Positions 1-7,531 of a stretch of DNA of 33,241 nucleotides are shown piece after piece (the first letter of the stretch is position 1; every line of letters starts with the position of its first letter). Both the position numbers and the translations under genes were made by a program. This DNA is from an uncultured Bdellovibrionales bacterium (GTDB taxonomy: Bacteria > Bdellovibrionota > Bdellovibrionia > Bdellovibrionales > UBA1609): contig CALLAU010000071.1 of NCBI GenBank assembly GCA_938002015.1, positions 1-33,241 on the forward strand, read 5' to 3'. A model generated the notes under the pieces. That model worked only from the letters and a program-made list of their open reading frames with translations, was not told the DNA's origin and did not search any database.

Positions 1-863
1 CTAAAAAAGATAAGTCAGAGGGGCTGTTTAGAGCTTTTGGTACTTTTGTAAACTCATTAGGTGGTAAGTATATTACTGCTGAAGACGTTGGAACAACTGT
101 AAATGATATGGAGCATGTTTTTGCTGAAACTCCTTTTGTAACAGGCATTCCAGCAGAGCTTGGAGGTTCCGGAGATCCAAGCCCTTACACAGCTTACGGT
201 GTTCTTATGGGTATAAAGGCATCTGTAAAACAAAAATTAAATAAAGATAAACTTGATGGCATTCATGTAGCTGTTCAAGGTTTAGGTAATGTTGGTAAGC
301 ACTTAGTTAAATATCTTGTTGAGGAAGGTGCTCAAGTAACAGTTGCTGATATTGATACAGAAAAAGTAGAGCATATTTGTAAAACGTATGGTCTAGAGAA
401 CACAGACCCTACAGGAATTATTACAAGTAAGTGTGATGTTTTTGCTCCTTGTGCTTTAGGTGCAGTGGTAAATGATGAGACTATCAACAACCTTCAGTGT
501 CAGATTGTTGCTGGTGGAGCAAATAACATTTTAGCCACGTCAAAGCACGGTGATATGTTAAAAGAAAAAGGTATTTTATATGCACCAGACTTTGTTGCAA
601 ATGCAGGTGGCTTAATGAATGTTTTTGTTGAACTTGAAGGTTACAGCCGTGATAGAGCAATGAAGAAAGTTGAAGCTGTTTATGATAATATAATGGAAGT
701 CTTTAAAATTGCAGAAACTGAGAACCTTCCTACATATAAGGCAGCTCAAGTTATGGCTCAAAATAGGGTAGATGTAATAGGAAAACTAAGACAGCATCAT
801 CAAGGTAGAAACTCTAGACCTTTTTCAACACTAAAACAGGTTTTAGAAAGACAACAGGGCTAA
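1..863 (+). CDS. Leucine dehydrogenase, C-terminal part (5' end outside window)
   Basis: Catalyses NAD-dependent oxidative deamination of branched-chain L-amino acids to 2-oxo acids in the cytoplasm. The open frame runs in from the left edge (first full codon at 3), so the N-terminal catalytic half is missing. The visible part begins just before the YITAEDVGT segment typical of leucine dehydrogenases, followed by TPFVTGIPAELGGSG and GDPSPYTAYGV. The NAD-binding Rossmann motif GLGNVGKHL comes next, then CDVFAPCALGAVVN and the IVAGGANN and YAPDFVANAGG segments, all in Bacillus LeuDH order. The segment after TAEDVGT favours leucine over glutamate or phenylalanine dehydrogenase. The C-terminal tail past KLRQHHQG is about 20 residues longer than I expect. 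It ends 66 bp before the next gene. Family assignment is firm; exact substrate is inferred. Confidence 0.93.
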   Translation, partial: KKDKSEGLFRAFGTFVNSLGGKYITAEDVGTTVNDMEHVFAETPFVTGIPAELGGSGDPSPYTAYGVLMGIKASVKQKLNKDKLDGIHVAVQGLGNVGKHLVKYLVEEGAQVTVADIDTEKVEHICKTYGLENTDPTGIITSKCDVFAPCALGAVVNDETINNLQCQIVAGGANNILATSKHGDMLKEKGILYAPDFVANAGGLMNVFVELEGYSRDRAMKKVEAVYDNIMEVFKIAETENLPTYKAAQVMAQNRVDVIGKLRQHHQGRNSRPFSTLKQVLERQQG

Positions 864-880
864 TTTCGTTTTAAACTAGC

Positions 881-903
881 TTAGAATTTAAGATACATTC
901 TAA
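881..903 (+). terminator. Weak hairpin after leucine dehydrogenase
   Basis: TTAGAAT at 881-887 and ATTCTAA at 897-903 form a 7-bp AT-rich stem around a 9-base loop in the 66-bp gap after the stop codon. No T-run follows, so it may only attenuate transcription, or be a chance structure. Confidence 0.25.
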
Positions 904-929
904 TCAAATATGAGAAAGAGACAGAAACT

Positions 930-1700
930 ATGGCAAAAAATAAAACACCTTTAAAAGGTGAGCAAAAGAGAGATATTACTGAAATAGCTGAGCAGGCTAC
1001 TTCGTGGATTGAAAAAAAATCTAAACTTTTAGTTATTGGGTTTATTGCCATTACTTTAGTTTTAGTTTCTTCTTGGGCAGTCTCATCAATAAATAAAAAG
1101 AATGCTGAGAAAGTTGCTAAAGCGTCAGGTATTGTAAATAGGAAAATTGAACTTCTACAAAAATCTATTGCAGAGTCAGAACCAAAAGACACCGATGCTC
1201 AAGATAAAAAAGATCAATTTGCTTCTAGAAAAACAGAAGAGATGAATAAAATAACAGATGACCTTAAATCACTTATTGATACTTATCCCTCAAAAATTAC
1301 GACGAGCTTTACTACTGTTAAGTGGGCTAAGTTTTTAATGGATAATGAACAAGAAGAAAAAGCTCTTGAAGTGCTGAGTTTATTATCTCCTAACAAGAGT
1401 GCTGAGTTTTCTGCTATTCCAGTTTTGATGAAAGCAGGAATCTTAGCTAAAAATGAGAAAACTGATGAAGCTTTAAATATTTATAATGAAGTTATTAGTG
1501 TGAACTCATGGTCGCTTTTTAAGAATGAGGCTCTTATTCAAAAAGCTTCGATACTTCAAGGTAAAGGTGAGGTTGAAGAAGCAATTAAAACTTTATCTAG
1601 TGTGGAAGATACCAACGAAGACTCTCAGTTTGTGAGTGATTCTAAAAAATACATTAGACTACTTAGGTTAAGTAAGAAGTCTCCTAACCCAGGGAGCTAG
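930..1700 (+). CDS. YfgM-like membrane-anchored TPR protein
   Basis: A 256-aa single-pass inner-membrane protein. A basic cytoplasmic N-terminus (residues 1-33) precedes one membrane helix at about 34-53 (LLVIGFIAITLVLVSSWAV). A long helical, Lys/Glu-rich periplasmic domain follows, with TPR-like helix pairs such as KALEVLSLL, EALNIYNEVIS and EEAIKTLSSV. This is the layout of YfgM, an ancillary SecYEG/periplasmic chaperone partner in enterobacteria. The next gene is BamB-like, matching the yfgM-bamB order known from E. coli. The ATG at 930 is preceded by a purine-rich GAAAGAGA. Sequence identity to YfgM itself is not obvious by eye, so the call rests on topology, TPR-like helices and neighbourhood. 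Confidence 0.65.
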   Translation: MAKNKTPLKGEQKRDITEIAEQATSWIEKKSKLLVIGFIAITLVLVSSWAVSSINKKNAEKVAKASGIVNRKIELLQKSIAESEPKDTDAQDKKDQFASRKTEEMNKITDDLKSLIDTYPSKITTSFTTVKWAKFLMDNEQEEKALEVLSLLSPNKSAEFSAIPVLMKAGILAKNEKTDEALNIYNEVISVNSWSLFKNEALIQKASILQGKGEVEEAIKTLSSVEDTNEDSQFVSDSKKYIRLLRLSKKSPNPGS

Positions 1701-1705
1701 TTAGT

Positions 1706-2821
1706 TTGGCCAAAGTAAAGCTTCTTTTTTTAATCTTATTTTTTTTAAATCTTTGCTCTTGTGAAACTGCTCCATCTAATAGTAGTGAAGTTTCACTAAG
1801 GCGTAACTGGGTAAGAAGAATAGCTCCTAAAACATCTTTAACTAAAAACTCATCATCTCAAAGATTTTCTCCAATAATTACTGGAAACACTTTAATTCAA
1901 GGAACTACATTTGGCGGTATAAAAGCTCTATCTAAGAAAAGCGGACAGGTTAAGTGGAAGCTTGAAGATCAAAACGGAGTTTCTAGTCATGGGGTTGTAT
2001 CTCTTGGTAAACTTTTTTTTGGTTCTTATAGTGGTAAAGCAAGCTCTTATAATATTAAATCTAAATCATTTGATTGGTCGGTCTCTTTAGATTCTTCACC
2101 CATTTCTTTTTCAGTGCCTAGTAATGGTGTGATCTTTTCTTTAACTGATCTAGGAACTTTATATGCCTTAGCTCTAGATACAGGTGCTGTGTTATGGAGT
2201 GTAAAAAAACCCGCTCAAAAAACTTTACAAATTTTTGGTGGTCCATCCCCTAAAATATATAAAGATCAAGTTATAGCAGCCTTTCCTGATGGCAGTGTGG
2301 CTTCATTTAATCAATCAAGTGGTAAACAAAAATGGGCAAATAAATTTGATTCTTATCAAAAGTTTGAAGATGCAGATTTTTTAGAGCTTGAGGGCTCTTA
2401 TCTTTTTGCCGGTTCATTTGATGAAGCTCTTTTTAGCTTGGATCCAAATACAGGAGATATTAGGTGGAGAGTTATGCAAGGTCCTGTTAGTACAGTTTCA
2501 ATAGATGGCTCAAGGCTATACTACTCTACTAACAATGGTGAGATTGTATCTTTAGAAAAAGCCTCTGGTAATATAGTTTTTAAAAAGGATGTTTTAAAAG
2601 GAGTAGGGAATAAGCCCACTGTTTTAGATAGTTTTCTTATTGTATCAGACTCAAAAGGCCCTGTATTTGTATTAAATAAGAATTCAGGCAGTGTTGTTTC
2701 TAAGTACAACTCCGGTTCACCTGTATCATCAGATTTTTCTATAGATAAAGATAATAAGAAAGTTTATTACCTTAGTAATAAAGGAAACCTTTTTAAATAT
2801 GGTCTTGAAAGGACTTTTTAG
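1706..2821 (+). CDS. bamB: BamB-like PQQ-repeat (beta-propeller) outer-membrane lipoprotein
   Basis: A 371-aa lipoprotein. The signal peptide MAKVKLLFLILFFLNLCSC ends in a lipobox with the acceptor Cys near residue 17-19. The mature part has repeated blades with PQQ-type motifs: ALSKKSGQVKWKLED, ALDTGAVLWSVKK, SFNQSSGKQKWANK, SLDPNTGDIRWRVM, SLEKASGNIVF and VLNKNSGSVVSKY. BamB of the BAM complex, which inserts beta-barrel proteins in the outer membrane, has this eight-blade fold and about this length. The start is TTG at 1706, chosen because AGGGAG (1691-1696) lies 9 bases upstream and the signal peptide begins there. It follows the YfgM-like gene by 5 bp, so the two are co-transcribed. BamB role is inferred from fold, lipobox and gene order; another PQQ-propeller lipoprotein cannot be excluded. 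Confidence 0.72.
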   Translation: MAKVKLLFLILFFLNLCSCETAPSNSSEVSLRRNWVRRIAPKTSLTKNSSSQRFSPIITGNTLIQGTTFGGIKALSKKSGQVKWKLEDQNGVSSHGVVSLGKLFFGSYSGKASSYNIKSKSFDWSVSLDSSPISFSVPSNGVIFSLTDLGTLYALALDTGAVLWSVKKPAQKTLQIFGGPSPKIYKDQVIAAFPDGSVASFNQSSGKQKWANKFDSYQKFEDADFLELEGSYLFAGSFDEALFSLDPNTGDIRWRVMQGPVSTVSIDGSRLYYSTNNGEIVSLEKASGNIVFKKDVLKGVGNKPTVLDSFLIVSDSKGPVFVLNKNSGSVVSKYNSGSPVSSDFSIDKDNKKVYYLSNKGNLFKYGLERTF

Positions 2822-3171
2822 TGTTTGTTTTAAAGAAATTCTATTTTATTTTTATTCTTTTATTTATTGGTTGCGTGTCAGGACATTGCAATAAGGATGG
2901 GAAGCCACAGACTATGGATGAGAAATCTCAAAAAGTTTTAGTATATAAATATGATGGATCTAAGCAGTGTGAAGAGGGCAAAGGTGTTGACCTTGATGTA
3001 ATGGCTAAAGAGCTTGGAAGTATTAAAATTTATGGAAGTGAAAAAAAGAACGATGGACAGATTAGAGTTCAGGTTTGCGGAGCTCTAACTGGTATGACTA
3101 ATGCTTATAAGATTAGTATGGCAGATTTAGAAAAAGCTGAAGTTCTTGGTTTTAAAAAGTGGGATTTTTAA
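2821..3171 (+). CDS. Small lipoprotein of unknown function
   Basis: A 116-aa protein starting with GTG at 2821. The start overlaps the last base of the preceding stop (TAG/GTG), implying translational coupling to the BamB-like gene. The hydrophobic N-terminus FYFIFILLFIGC reads as a lipoprotein signal with acceptor Cys near residue 18. The mature domain is short, Lys-rich and soluble, with two Cys residues (KQCEEGKG and VQVCGALTG) that could form a disulfide. I recognise no family. Position in a yfgM-bamB-like operon suggests an envelope role, which is inference only. Confidence 0.7.
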   Translation: MFVLKKFYFIFILLFIGCVSGHCNKDGKPQTMDEKSQKVLVYKYDGSKQCEEGKGVDLDVMAKELGSIKIYGSEKKNDGQIRVQVCGALTGMTNAYKISMADLEKAEVLGFKKWDF

Positions 3172-3175
3172 AACT

Positions 3176-3697
3176 TTGAATTTTAAAGAAGCTATAAAAG
3201 TTATTCGAGATGTTCCAGACTTTCCTAAAAAAGGAATTGTTTTTAAAGACATAACTCCACTTTTTGAAAACATAGAAGCCTTTGAAGCTATTTTAGAAGA
3301 GCTCTCAAAGCAAATAGCTAATAATTTTGATTTTAATAAGTTTGCATGTATAGAATCAAGAGGATTTTTACTTGGGTCAGCACTTGCTTATAAAATGAAG
3401 ATCCCTTTTGTACTTATTAGAAAACCAGGAAAGCTTCCTGGAGAGGTTTATAAAGAGTCATATGACCTAGAGTATGGGTCAGATAGTCTTGAGCTTTTAA
3501 AATCTAGCTTAAATAAAGAAGATAATGTTCTTATTATAGATGATATACTTGCAACAGGGGGAACTGTTGAAGCTGTAGAGAAGCTTTGTCAGCAATCAGG
3601 TGCAAGTGTGTCTGGAACTGTTTGCTTAATGGAGCTTGGGTTTTTAAATGGAAGAAAAAAGCTAAAAAAACCTTTCTATGCTCCAATTACTTTGTAA
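3176..3697 (+). CDS. apt: Adenine phosphoribosyltransferase
   Basis: Converts adenine plus PRPP to AMP in purine salvage. The protein reads IRDVPDFPKKGIVFKDITPLF at the N-terminus, ESRGFLLGSALAY in the middle, FVLIRKPGKLPGEVY, the flexible-loop segment YDLEYGSDSLEL, and the PRPP-binding motif VLIIDDILATGGT, in the order and spacing of APT. I chose TTG at 3176 because it places the start about 13 residues before PDFPKKG as in Bacillus APT, and it lies 4 bp after the previous stop. A TTG at 3146 in the same frame would add 10 residues and overlap the lipoprotein gene. It is the last gene of the + operon and ends 2 bp from the stop of the convergent methyltransferase gene. Confidence 0.92.
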   Translation: MNFKEAIKVIRDVPDFPKKGIVFKDITPLFENIEAFEAILEELSKQIANNFDFNKFACIESRGFLLGSALAYKMKIPFVLIRKPGKLPGEVYKESYDLEYGSDSLELLKSSLNKEDNVLIIDDILATGGTVEAVEKLCQQSGASVSGTVCLMELGFLNGRKKLKKPFYAPITL

Positions 3698-3699
3698 AG

Positions 3700-4797
3700 T
3701 TAAGGTTTAACCCCACTTACAACTTTTGACATAAAACCAGTGTCTTTTTTTACTTCTTTAAAACCTGCTTCTTTTAACATTTCTTCTAGAGGGTGTAGAA
3801 TATAGTTTTTATAATATGGCTCATGGAAGTTTTGTGGAAATTTATCAAGTAAAAAATCTAATTCAGGTTTGTCTTGTTGTTGCAAAGAATCCACAATAGA
3901 TATGACTCCGCCAGGTTTTAAGACTCTAAAGGCCTCTTTTAAAGCTTTTACTCTTTCTTCTCTAGGGAGTTCATGGAACATAAAAACTGAAAACCAAGCG
4001 TCGAAAATACTTTCTTGCTCTTCTTTAAGATTGGTACAGTCAGCTGAGACCCACTGAATATTTTTTAAGTCTGAATTATAGTCCTTTGCATAATCTATGT
4101 ATTCTTTTGAAAGATCTATGGCTTTGATTTGAACGTTTTTGTATTTGTTGGCAACAGAAAATGTAGAAACTCCGTTTCCGCAGCCTGCTTCAAGAAAACG
4201 AAGAGGTTTTTTTCTTTCTAAATTAAAGTGCTTTACAATCGGTGGAAGAACCATTCTTCTCATAGCATCTGATGTTCCCTTAAAAAGGATTTCAACCTGA
4301 TGGTTATATATTTCAGCTGATTCTTTTGAGAGGTAACCTTCAGTTTGAAAGTGAAAATTTCTTTTATAGTACTCTGGAAGAGCATCAAACTCTTCAGTTT
4401 TCTTTACTTTATCTGAAAACTCTTTAGTTTTATTGCCTTTTTTTCTGAGTGATATTTTTAATCCATCAATAAGTACCTTATTTAAGTTTTTGATATGCTC
4501 AATGGGGTTTTCAAAAAGAATACTTTCAGGGGAATAATAGCCAGCTTCCATATTCTCAATGTCTTTTTGATAAAGACCTTGAACCTCATCAGCTAAAACT
4601 TTTAAATCAACAGTCTCTTCTTCACTTAGTTTTAATCTTCCTTCTCTTATTAATAAATCTAGGTGTATTACGGGAAGGGATTCCAGGTGGTATAAAGCTG
4701 ACCTTGCAATATGGTAGCCATACATGAGTGAGCTTCCCAGAGGAGCTTGATATAATTTTTGAGCTAGTTTTCCTTGAATCTTGCGTAATGATATCAT
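3700..4797 (-). CDS. Class I SAM-dependent methyltransferase with extra N-terminal domain
   Basis: A 365-aa soluble protein. The C-terminal half is a class I methyltransferase. Motif I is [19 protein letters not shown] (about residue 200), the acidic ribose-binding residue is in [10 protein letters not shown], and motif II/III lies around WVSADCTNL and [13 protein letters not shown] UbiE-like [14 protein letters not shown] segment follows. The first ~190 residues have no motif I recognise, with helical charged sequence and a [15 protein letters not shown] segment just before the methyltransferase domain. Substrate is unknown. It is divergent from msrB with a 19-bp gap and convergent with apt with a 2-bp gap, so its mRNA overlaps both neighbours. 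No Shine-Dalgarno sequence precedes the ATG. Confidence 0.82.
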   Translation of the reverse strand: MISLRKIQGKLAQKLYQAPLGSSLMYGYHIARSALYHLESLPVIHLDLLIREGRLKLSEEETVDLKVLADEVQGLYQKDIENMEAGYYSPESILFENPIEHIKNLNKVLIDGLKISLRKKGNKTKEFSDKVKKTEEFDALPEYYKRNFHFQTEGYLSKESAEIYNHQVEILFKGTSDAMRRMVLPPIVKHFNLERKKPLRFLEAGCGNGVSTFSVANKYKNVQIKAIDLSKEYIDYAKDYNSDLKNIQWVSADCTNLKEEQESIFDAWFSVFMFHELPREERVKALKEAFRVLKPGGVISIVDSLQQQDKPELDFLLDKFPQNFHEPYYKNYILHPLEEMLKEAGFKEVKKDTGFMSKVVSGVKP

Positions 4798-4813
4798 GTT
4801 GATATATTATCAA
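4788..4813. promoter_or_regulatory. Divergent promoter/operator with two adjacent palindromes
   Basis: Only 19 bp separate the - methyltransferase start (4797) and the + msrB start (4817). ATGATATCAT (4788-4797) is a perfect 10-bp palindrome covering the methyltransferase start codon. TTGATA-TAT-TATCAA (4799-4813) is a 6-bp inverted repeat. On + it contains TATTAT (4805-4810) and on - GATAAT (4806-4811), both -10-like and ending 6-8 bases before their start codons. Neither gene has a ribosome binding site, so both may be leaderless. -35 matches are weak. Confidence 0.4.
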
Positions 4814-4816
4814 AAT

Positions 4817-5401
4817 ATGAGAATAATTTCTATTATTTTAGCTTTTAGTGTGTGTTTGGGATGCAGTCTCAATAAGACTGATGCCAAAGAAAGTCATTCT
4901 AAGAGATCTTTAAAAAAAGTATTAAACGCATCAAAGAGGTATAAGAAAATGTCAAAAAAATGGGAAAGTTTTGTAAAGCCAAGTAAAGAGGACCTTAAAT
5001 CAAAGCTAAATGATATTCAATTTAAAGTAACTCAAAAAGATGGCACGGAAAAGCCTTTTAAAAATGAATACTGGGACAATAAAGAAGAAGGGATTTATGT
5101 TGATGTTGTAAGTGGGGAGCCACTTTTTAGCTCAAAAGATAAATATAAAAGTGGTACAGGCTGGCCTTCTTTTTTTAAACCTCTGTATGATGAAGCGCTT
5201 GTAGAAAAAGAAGATAAGAAACTTTTTAGAACGAGAACAGAGATCAGGTCAAAATATGGGGATTCTCACTTAGGTCATGTTTTTGACGATGGTCCAGCTC
5301 CTACAGGAAAGCGTTTTTGTATGAACTCTGCTGCTCTTAGGTTTATAGCTAAAGAAGATATGGAAAAAGAAGGGTATGGAGATTTCTTAGACGCACTATA
5401 A
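4817..5401 (+). CDS. msrB: Peptide-methionine (R)-S-oxide reductase, lipoprotein
   Basis: Reduces methionine-R-sulfoxide in damaged proteins; here exported as a 194-aa lipoprotein. The signal [16 protein letters not shown] has the acceptor Cys near residue 16. The start at ATG 4817 is preferred over the upstream ATG at 4781 because the signal peptide begins here and the longer form would add residues before it. The MsrB core shows [30 protein letters not shown] and the catalytic Cys in [12 protein letters not shown]. The CxxC that binds zinc in many MsrB proteins is replaced by DVVSGEPLF, so this is the zinc-free type. A ~60-residue Lys-rich linker separates lipid anchor and enzyme domain. 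Periplasmic or outer-membrane repair of oxidised proteins is the likely role. Confidence 0.9.
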   Translation: MRIISIILAFSVCLGCSLNKTDAKESHSKRSLKKVLNASKRYKKMSKKWESFVKPSKEDLKSKLNDIQFKVTQKDGTEKPFKNEYWDNKEEGIYVDVVSGEPLFSSKDKYKSGTGWPSFFKPLYDEALVEKEDKKLFRTRTEIRSKYGDSHLGHVFDDGPAPTGKRFCMNSAALRFIAKEDMEKEGYGDFLDAL

Positions 5402-5435
5402 AGCTAAAGCACTAAGTCTAGAAAAAGTTTAGCTT
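5401..5435 (+). terminator. Hairpin directly after msrB
   Basis: AAGCTAAA at 5401-5408 pairs with TTTAGCTT at 5428-5435, an 8-bp stem that starts at the last base of the msrB stop codon. There is no long T-run behind it, so terminator function is tentative. Confidence 0.35.
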
Positions 5436-5443
5436 ATATACTC

Positions 5444-5470
5444 TACAGTCTGAATGCCCCTCAGACTGTA
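5444..5470 (+). promoter_or_regulatory. 10-bp perfect hairpin abutting the M28 peptidase start
   Basis: TACAGTCTGA (5444-5453) and TCAGACTGTA (5461-5470) form a perfect 10-bp stem around the loop ATGCCCC, ending 3 bases before the ATG at 5474. No Shine-Dalgarno sequence is visible between the hairpin and the ATG. It may act as an RNA element occluding the start, or as a DNA operator downstream of a TATACT -10-like box at 5437-5442. Confidence 0.55.
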
Positions 5471-5473
5471 TAT

Positions 5474-6652
5474 ATGAAAATATTTAAAACATTAGCTTTG
5501 TGTTTATTAGCGATTTCTTTAACAGCTTGTTCAAAATCTAAATATTCAGAATACATAGCTGTTAACAAAGATGTTGCCTCAAAATTTAGTAACAAAGATC
5601 TTATCTTATCTGAAGTGGAAGACTTTATATTACTAGATGGAACAAAAATATCAGATAAAGAGATTGAAGAGCTTTCCCATATTGCGCATGAACAAAAAAA
5701 ATGTGGAGGCTTTACTCAAATTGAAAACGGTGAGTTAGAATCAGTTCTTAAAGATTTAAAAGATCAAAGAAATAGACCTAAAAGTTTTAATAAATCGGTG
5801 CCCGTATTTAAAGAAAGTATTTTAGAACTTACTAAAGAATTAAGTACAGTTAAATTAAAAGAAAAAATATTATTTCTTCAAAACCAAGGGACTAGGTCTG
5901 CAAGAGGAAATAGTCCAAATGTTCCTATTAATAGGTTTGCTGATGAAATTAGATCTACTTTAAGTACTTCTAGATTAGATTATACGTTAGATAAAATTTC
6001 ACACAACAGAACAAATCAAAACTCTTTAAGAGTAAGAATTAAAGGTTTTAAAAATCCTGAAAAAATAGTTGTCTTAGGTGGGCATGTAGATTCAACAACA
6101 AGTTTCTTTTCTACTGAAGCTCCTGGAGCTGACGATAATGCTTCAGGTTCTGCAGCTGTATTAGAAGTTTTAAGAGTTTTAGCTGAATCTAAGCATCAGC
6201 CAGATAATACAATTGAGTTTTTTTGGTACGCAGGTGAAGAACAAGGGCTTATAGGGTCAAAAGAAATTGCAAGTGAATATAAAGATTCTAATAAAGATGT
6301 TATAGCAGTGATGCAACTAGATATGATTCTCTATCCCGGAAGTGGAGATAAAATAGGTCTTGTTACAGACTATACAGACCCTTCTTTAACAGATTATGTT
6401 GAAGAACTTGTTAATTTGTACCTAAAGACTCCGGTAATTAGATTTGATTGTGGTTATGGTTGCAGTGATCACGCTTCTTGGCACCAAAAAGGATATCCTG
6501 CAGTAACTCCGTTTGAAGCTACAATAAACACCTCTAATAAAAATATTCATACACCAAGAGATGTTTTTGATTCAAAATCAGATATCAATCATGCTTTGAA
6601 ATTTACAAAACTTGCTCTGGCTTATGTTTTTGAAAAAGCTGAGTTTAATTAG
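5474..6652 (+). CDS. M28-family metallo-aminopeptidase, lipoprotein
   Basis: A 392-aa exported zinc aminopeptidase that would trim peptides in the envelope or outside the cell. The signal MKIFKTLALCLLAISLTAC has a clear lipobox (LTAC, Cys19), which fixes the start. A ~120-residue pro-like region precedes the catalytic domain. M28 metal ligands are all visible: His in VLGGHVDST (~204), the bridging Asp in GADDNASG (~220), the catalytic/ligand Glu pair in AGEEQGL (~255), Asp in MQLDMILYPG (~282) and His in CSDHASW (~330). The CGYGC motif matches the disulfide loop of the Aeromonas aminopeptidase. Start-site context is unusual: a 10-bp hairpin and no ribosome binding site. Confidence 0.92.
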   Translation: MKIFKTLALCLLAISLTACSKSKYSEYIAVNKDVASKFSNKDLILSEVEDFILLDGTKISDKEIEELSHIAHEQKKCGGFTQIENGELESVLKDLKDQRNRPKSFNKSVPVFKESILELTKELSTVKLKEKILFLQNQGTRSARGNSPNVPINRFADEIRSTLSTSRLDYTLDKISHNRTNQNSLRVRIKGFKNPEKIVVLGGHVDSTTSFFSTEAPGADDNASGSAAVLEVLRVLAESKHQPDNTIEFFWYAGEEQGLIGSKEIASEYKDSNKDVIAVMQLDMILYPGSGDKIGLVTDYTDPSLTDYVEELVNLYLKTPVIRFDCGYGCSDHASWHQKGYPAVTPFEATINTSNKNIHTPRDVFDSKSDINHALKFTKLALAYVFEKAEFN

Positions 6653-6694
6653 ATCTTATAATACTAAAATTAAAATAATTGGTTAATTAGATAA

Positions 6695-6711
6695 GTGACA
6701 TTTTGTGTCAC
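6695..6711 (+). promoter_or_regulatory. Palindrome GTGAC-N7-GTCAC upstream of the left exported-protein operon
   Basis: A perfect inverted repeat lies 137 bp before the 217-aa gene and 42 bp after the M28 gene. The 20 bases from 6695 match 17 of 20 bases of a site on the - strand at 32459-32478, upstream of the right exported-protein operon; GTGACATT and GTCACCTA are identical in both. It could also act as a short terminator for the M28 gene, but the conservation outside the stem argues for a protein-binding site. Confidence 0.5.
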
Positions 6712-6770
6712 CTATTTTCTGCAACAGGTATTTTTTTCACTAAAATACTCTCCTACTCTGCTTCTATAAG

Positions 6771-6839
6771 CTTTCAAAACGGTATAATACATGCTCATTT
6801 AGATTTATTAAAAGAACGTATATCAAATCGTTTTGAAAG
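6771..6839 (+). promoter_or_regulatory. 11-bp inverted repeat masking the RBS of the left operon
   Basis: CTTTCAAAACG (6771-6781) and CGTTTTGAAAG (6829-6839) are perfect complements across a 47-base loop. The right arm contains the Shine-Dalgarno sequence (GAAAGG, 6835-6840) for the ATG at 6849. A consensus TATAAT lies in the loop (6783-6788). If transcription begins further upstream, the mRNA would hide its own RBS. If TATAAT is the -10, the repeat acts only as a DNA operator flanking the promoter. Confidence 0.55.
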
Positions 6840-6848
6840 GAACAATAA

Positions 6849-7502
6849 ATGAAGAAAGTATTTTTATCTTTAATCGTAGCTATCATGGCTACACACTCGT
6901 ATGCACAGGCTGAGTACAGTATCCCAGAGGCTATTAAAGCTACAAGAACAATTCTTCCAGAGGAAGGAAGTGATTCAATAGATCAACAGTTTAGGGCTTT
7001 AATGATCAGTGCAAATATTGTTTTTCACCAAACTGTGTTTTGGCTAGAGTCAGAAAAGCAGTGTATGGGATTTTCAGGAGCCTCTGAAGAGTGTAACGCA
7101 GTTGAAACAGCAAAGTTTGCAGCAAAAAATATTGCCATATTACTTATTGCTGGAGGAGTTATGTATAAAATTGGTAACCCGGCTCGTAGAAGGGCAATTA
7201 GTTTGATTGAAGCGGTTACACCAGATGGTTTTAAAAACGCTCTTGCCTTAACAGCTTTAAAAGGTATTAGTTTAACAGCTTTATTTTCATATCCCGTGTA
7301 TTTAAGTCATCTGGCTAATTTTTCTGATGAAAGAAAAGAAATGGAGTTAAATGAACTAATCTTAGCAAAGAAAGCTGTAGGGCGTGTTAACTACTCAACT
7401 GTAGACAATCTACTTGGTTCAATAGGTATAGGTCGTTACACATTATCTGGTCTTATTGAAGACATTCAGACACTAGAAGCTACTATGGCTGAAGTTCAGT
7501 AG
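6849..7502 (+). CDS. Exported small protein with two membrane segments, unknown family
   Basis: A 217-aa protein, first of a three-gene operon. Sec signal peptide at 1-19 (MKKVFLSLIVAIMATHSYA, cleavage after SYA). Two hydrophobic segments follow, about 87-108 (KNIAILLIAGGVMYKIG) and 129-152 (NALALTALKGISLTALFSYPVY), then a charged helical C-terminus. One Cys pair (KQCMGFSGASEEC) in the exported N-terminal part may form a disulfide. No known domain recognised. Strong RBS GAAAGG sits 8 bases before the ATG but is inside an inverted repeat. The layout (signal peptide, helical part, glycine-containing hairpin, helical tail) recurs in the next two genes, suggesting parts of one envelope complex (inference). 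Confidence 0.75.
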   Translation: MKKVFLSLIVAIMATHSYAQAEYSIPEAIKATRTILPEEGSDSIDQQFRALMISANIVFHQTVFWLESEKQCMGFSGASEECNAVETAKFAAKNIAILLIAGGVMYKIGNPARRRAISLIEAVTPDGFKNALALTALKGISLTALFSYPVYLSHLANFSDERKEMELNELILAKKAVGRVNYSTVDNLLGSIGIGRYTLSGLIEDIQTLEATMAEVQ

Positions 7503-7531
7503 TTATTTAGTAGATAGGTATAGCTAAAGAG

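Noticed and set aside
881..1192. 103-aa open frame on - under the YfgM-like gene
   Set aside because: Lies antisense within a well-supported gene and lacks RBS and recognisable features.
4781..4816. Upstream ATG for msrB
   Set aside because: Would overlap the divergent gene and place extra residues before the lipoprotein signal peptide.
6695..6711. CRP/FNR-type binding site
   Set aside because: The half-sites GTGA and TCAC are 9 bases apart; CRP needs 6, so the spacing does not fit.
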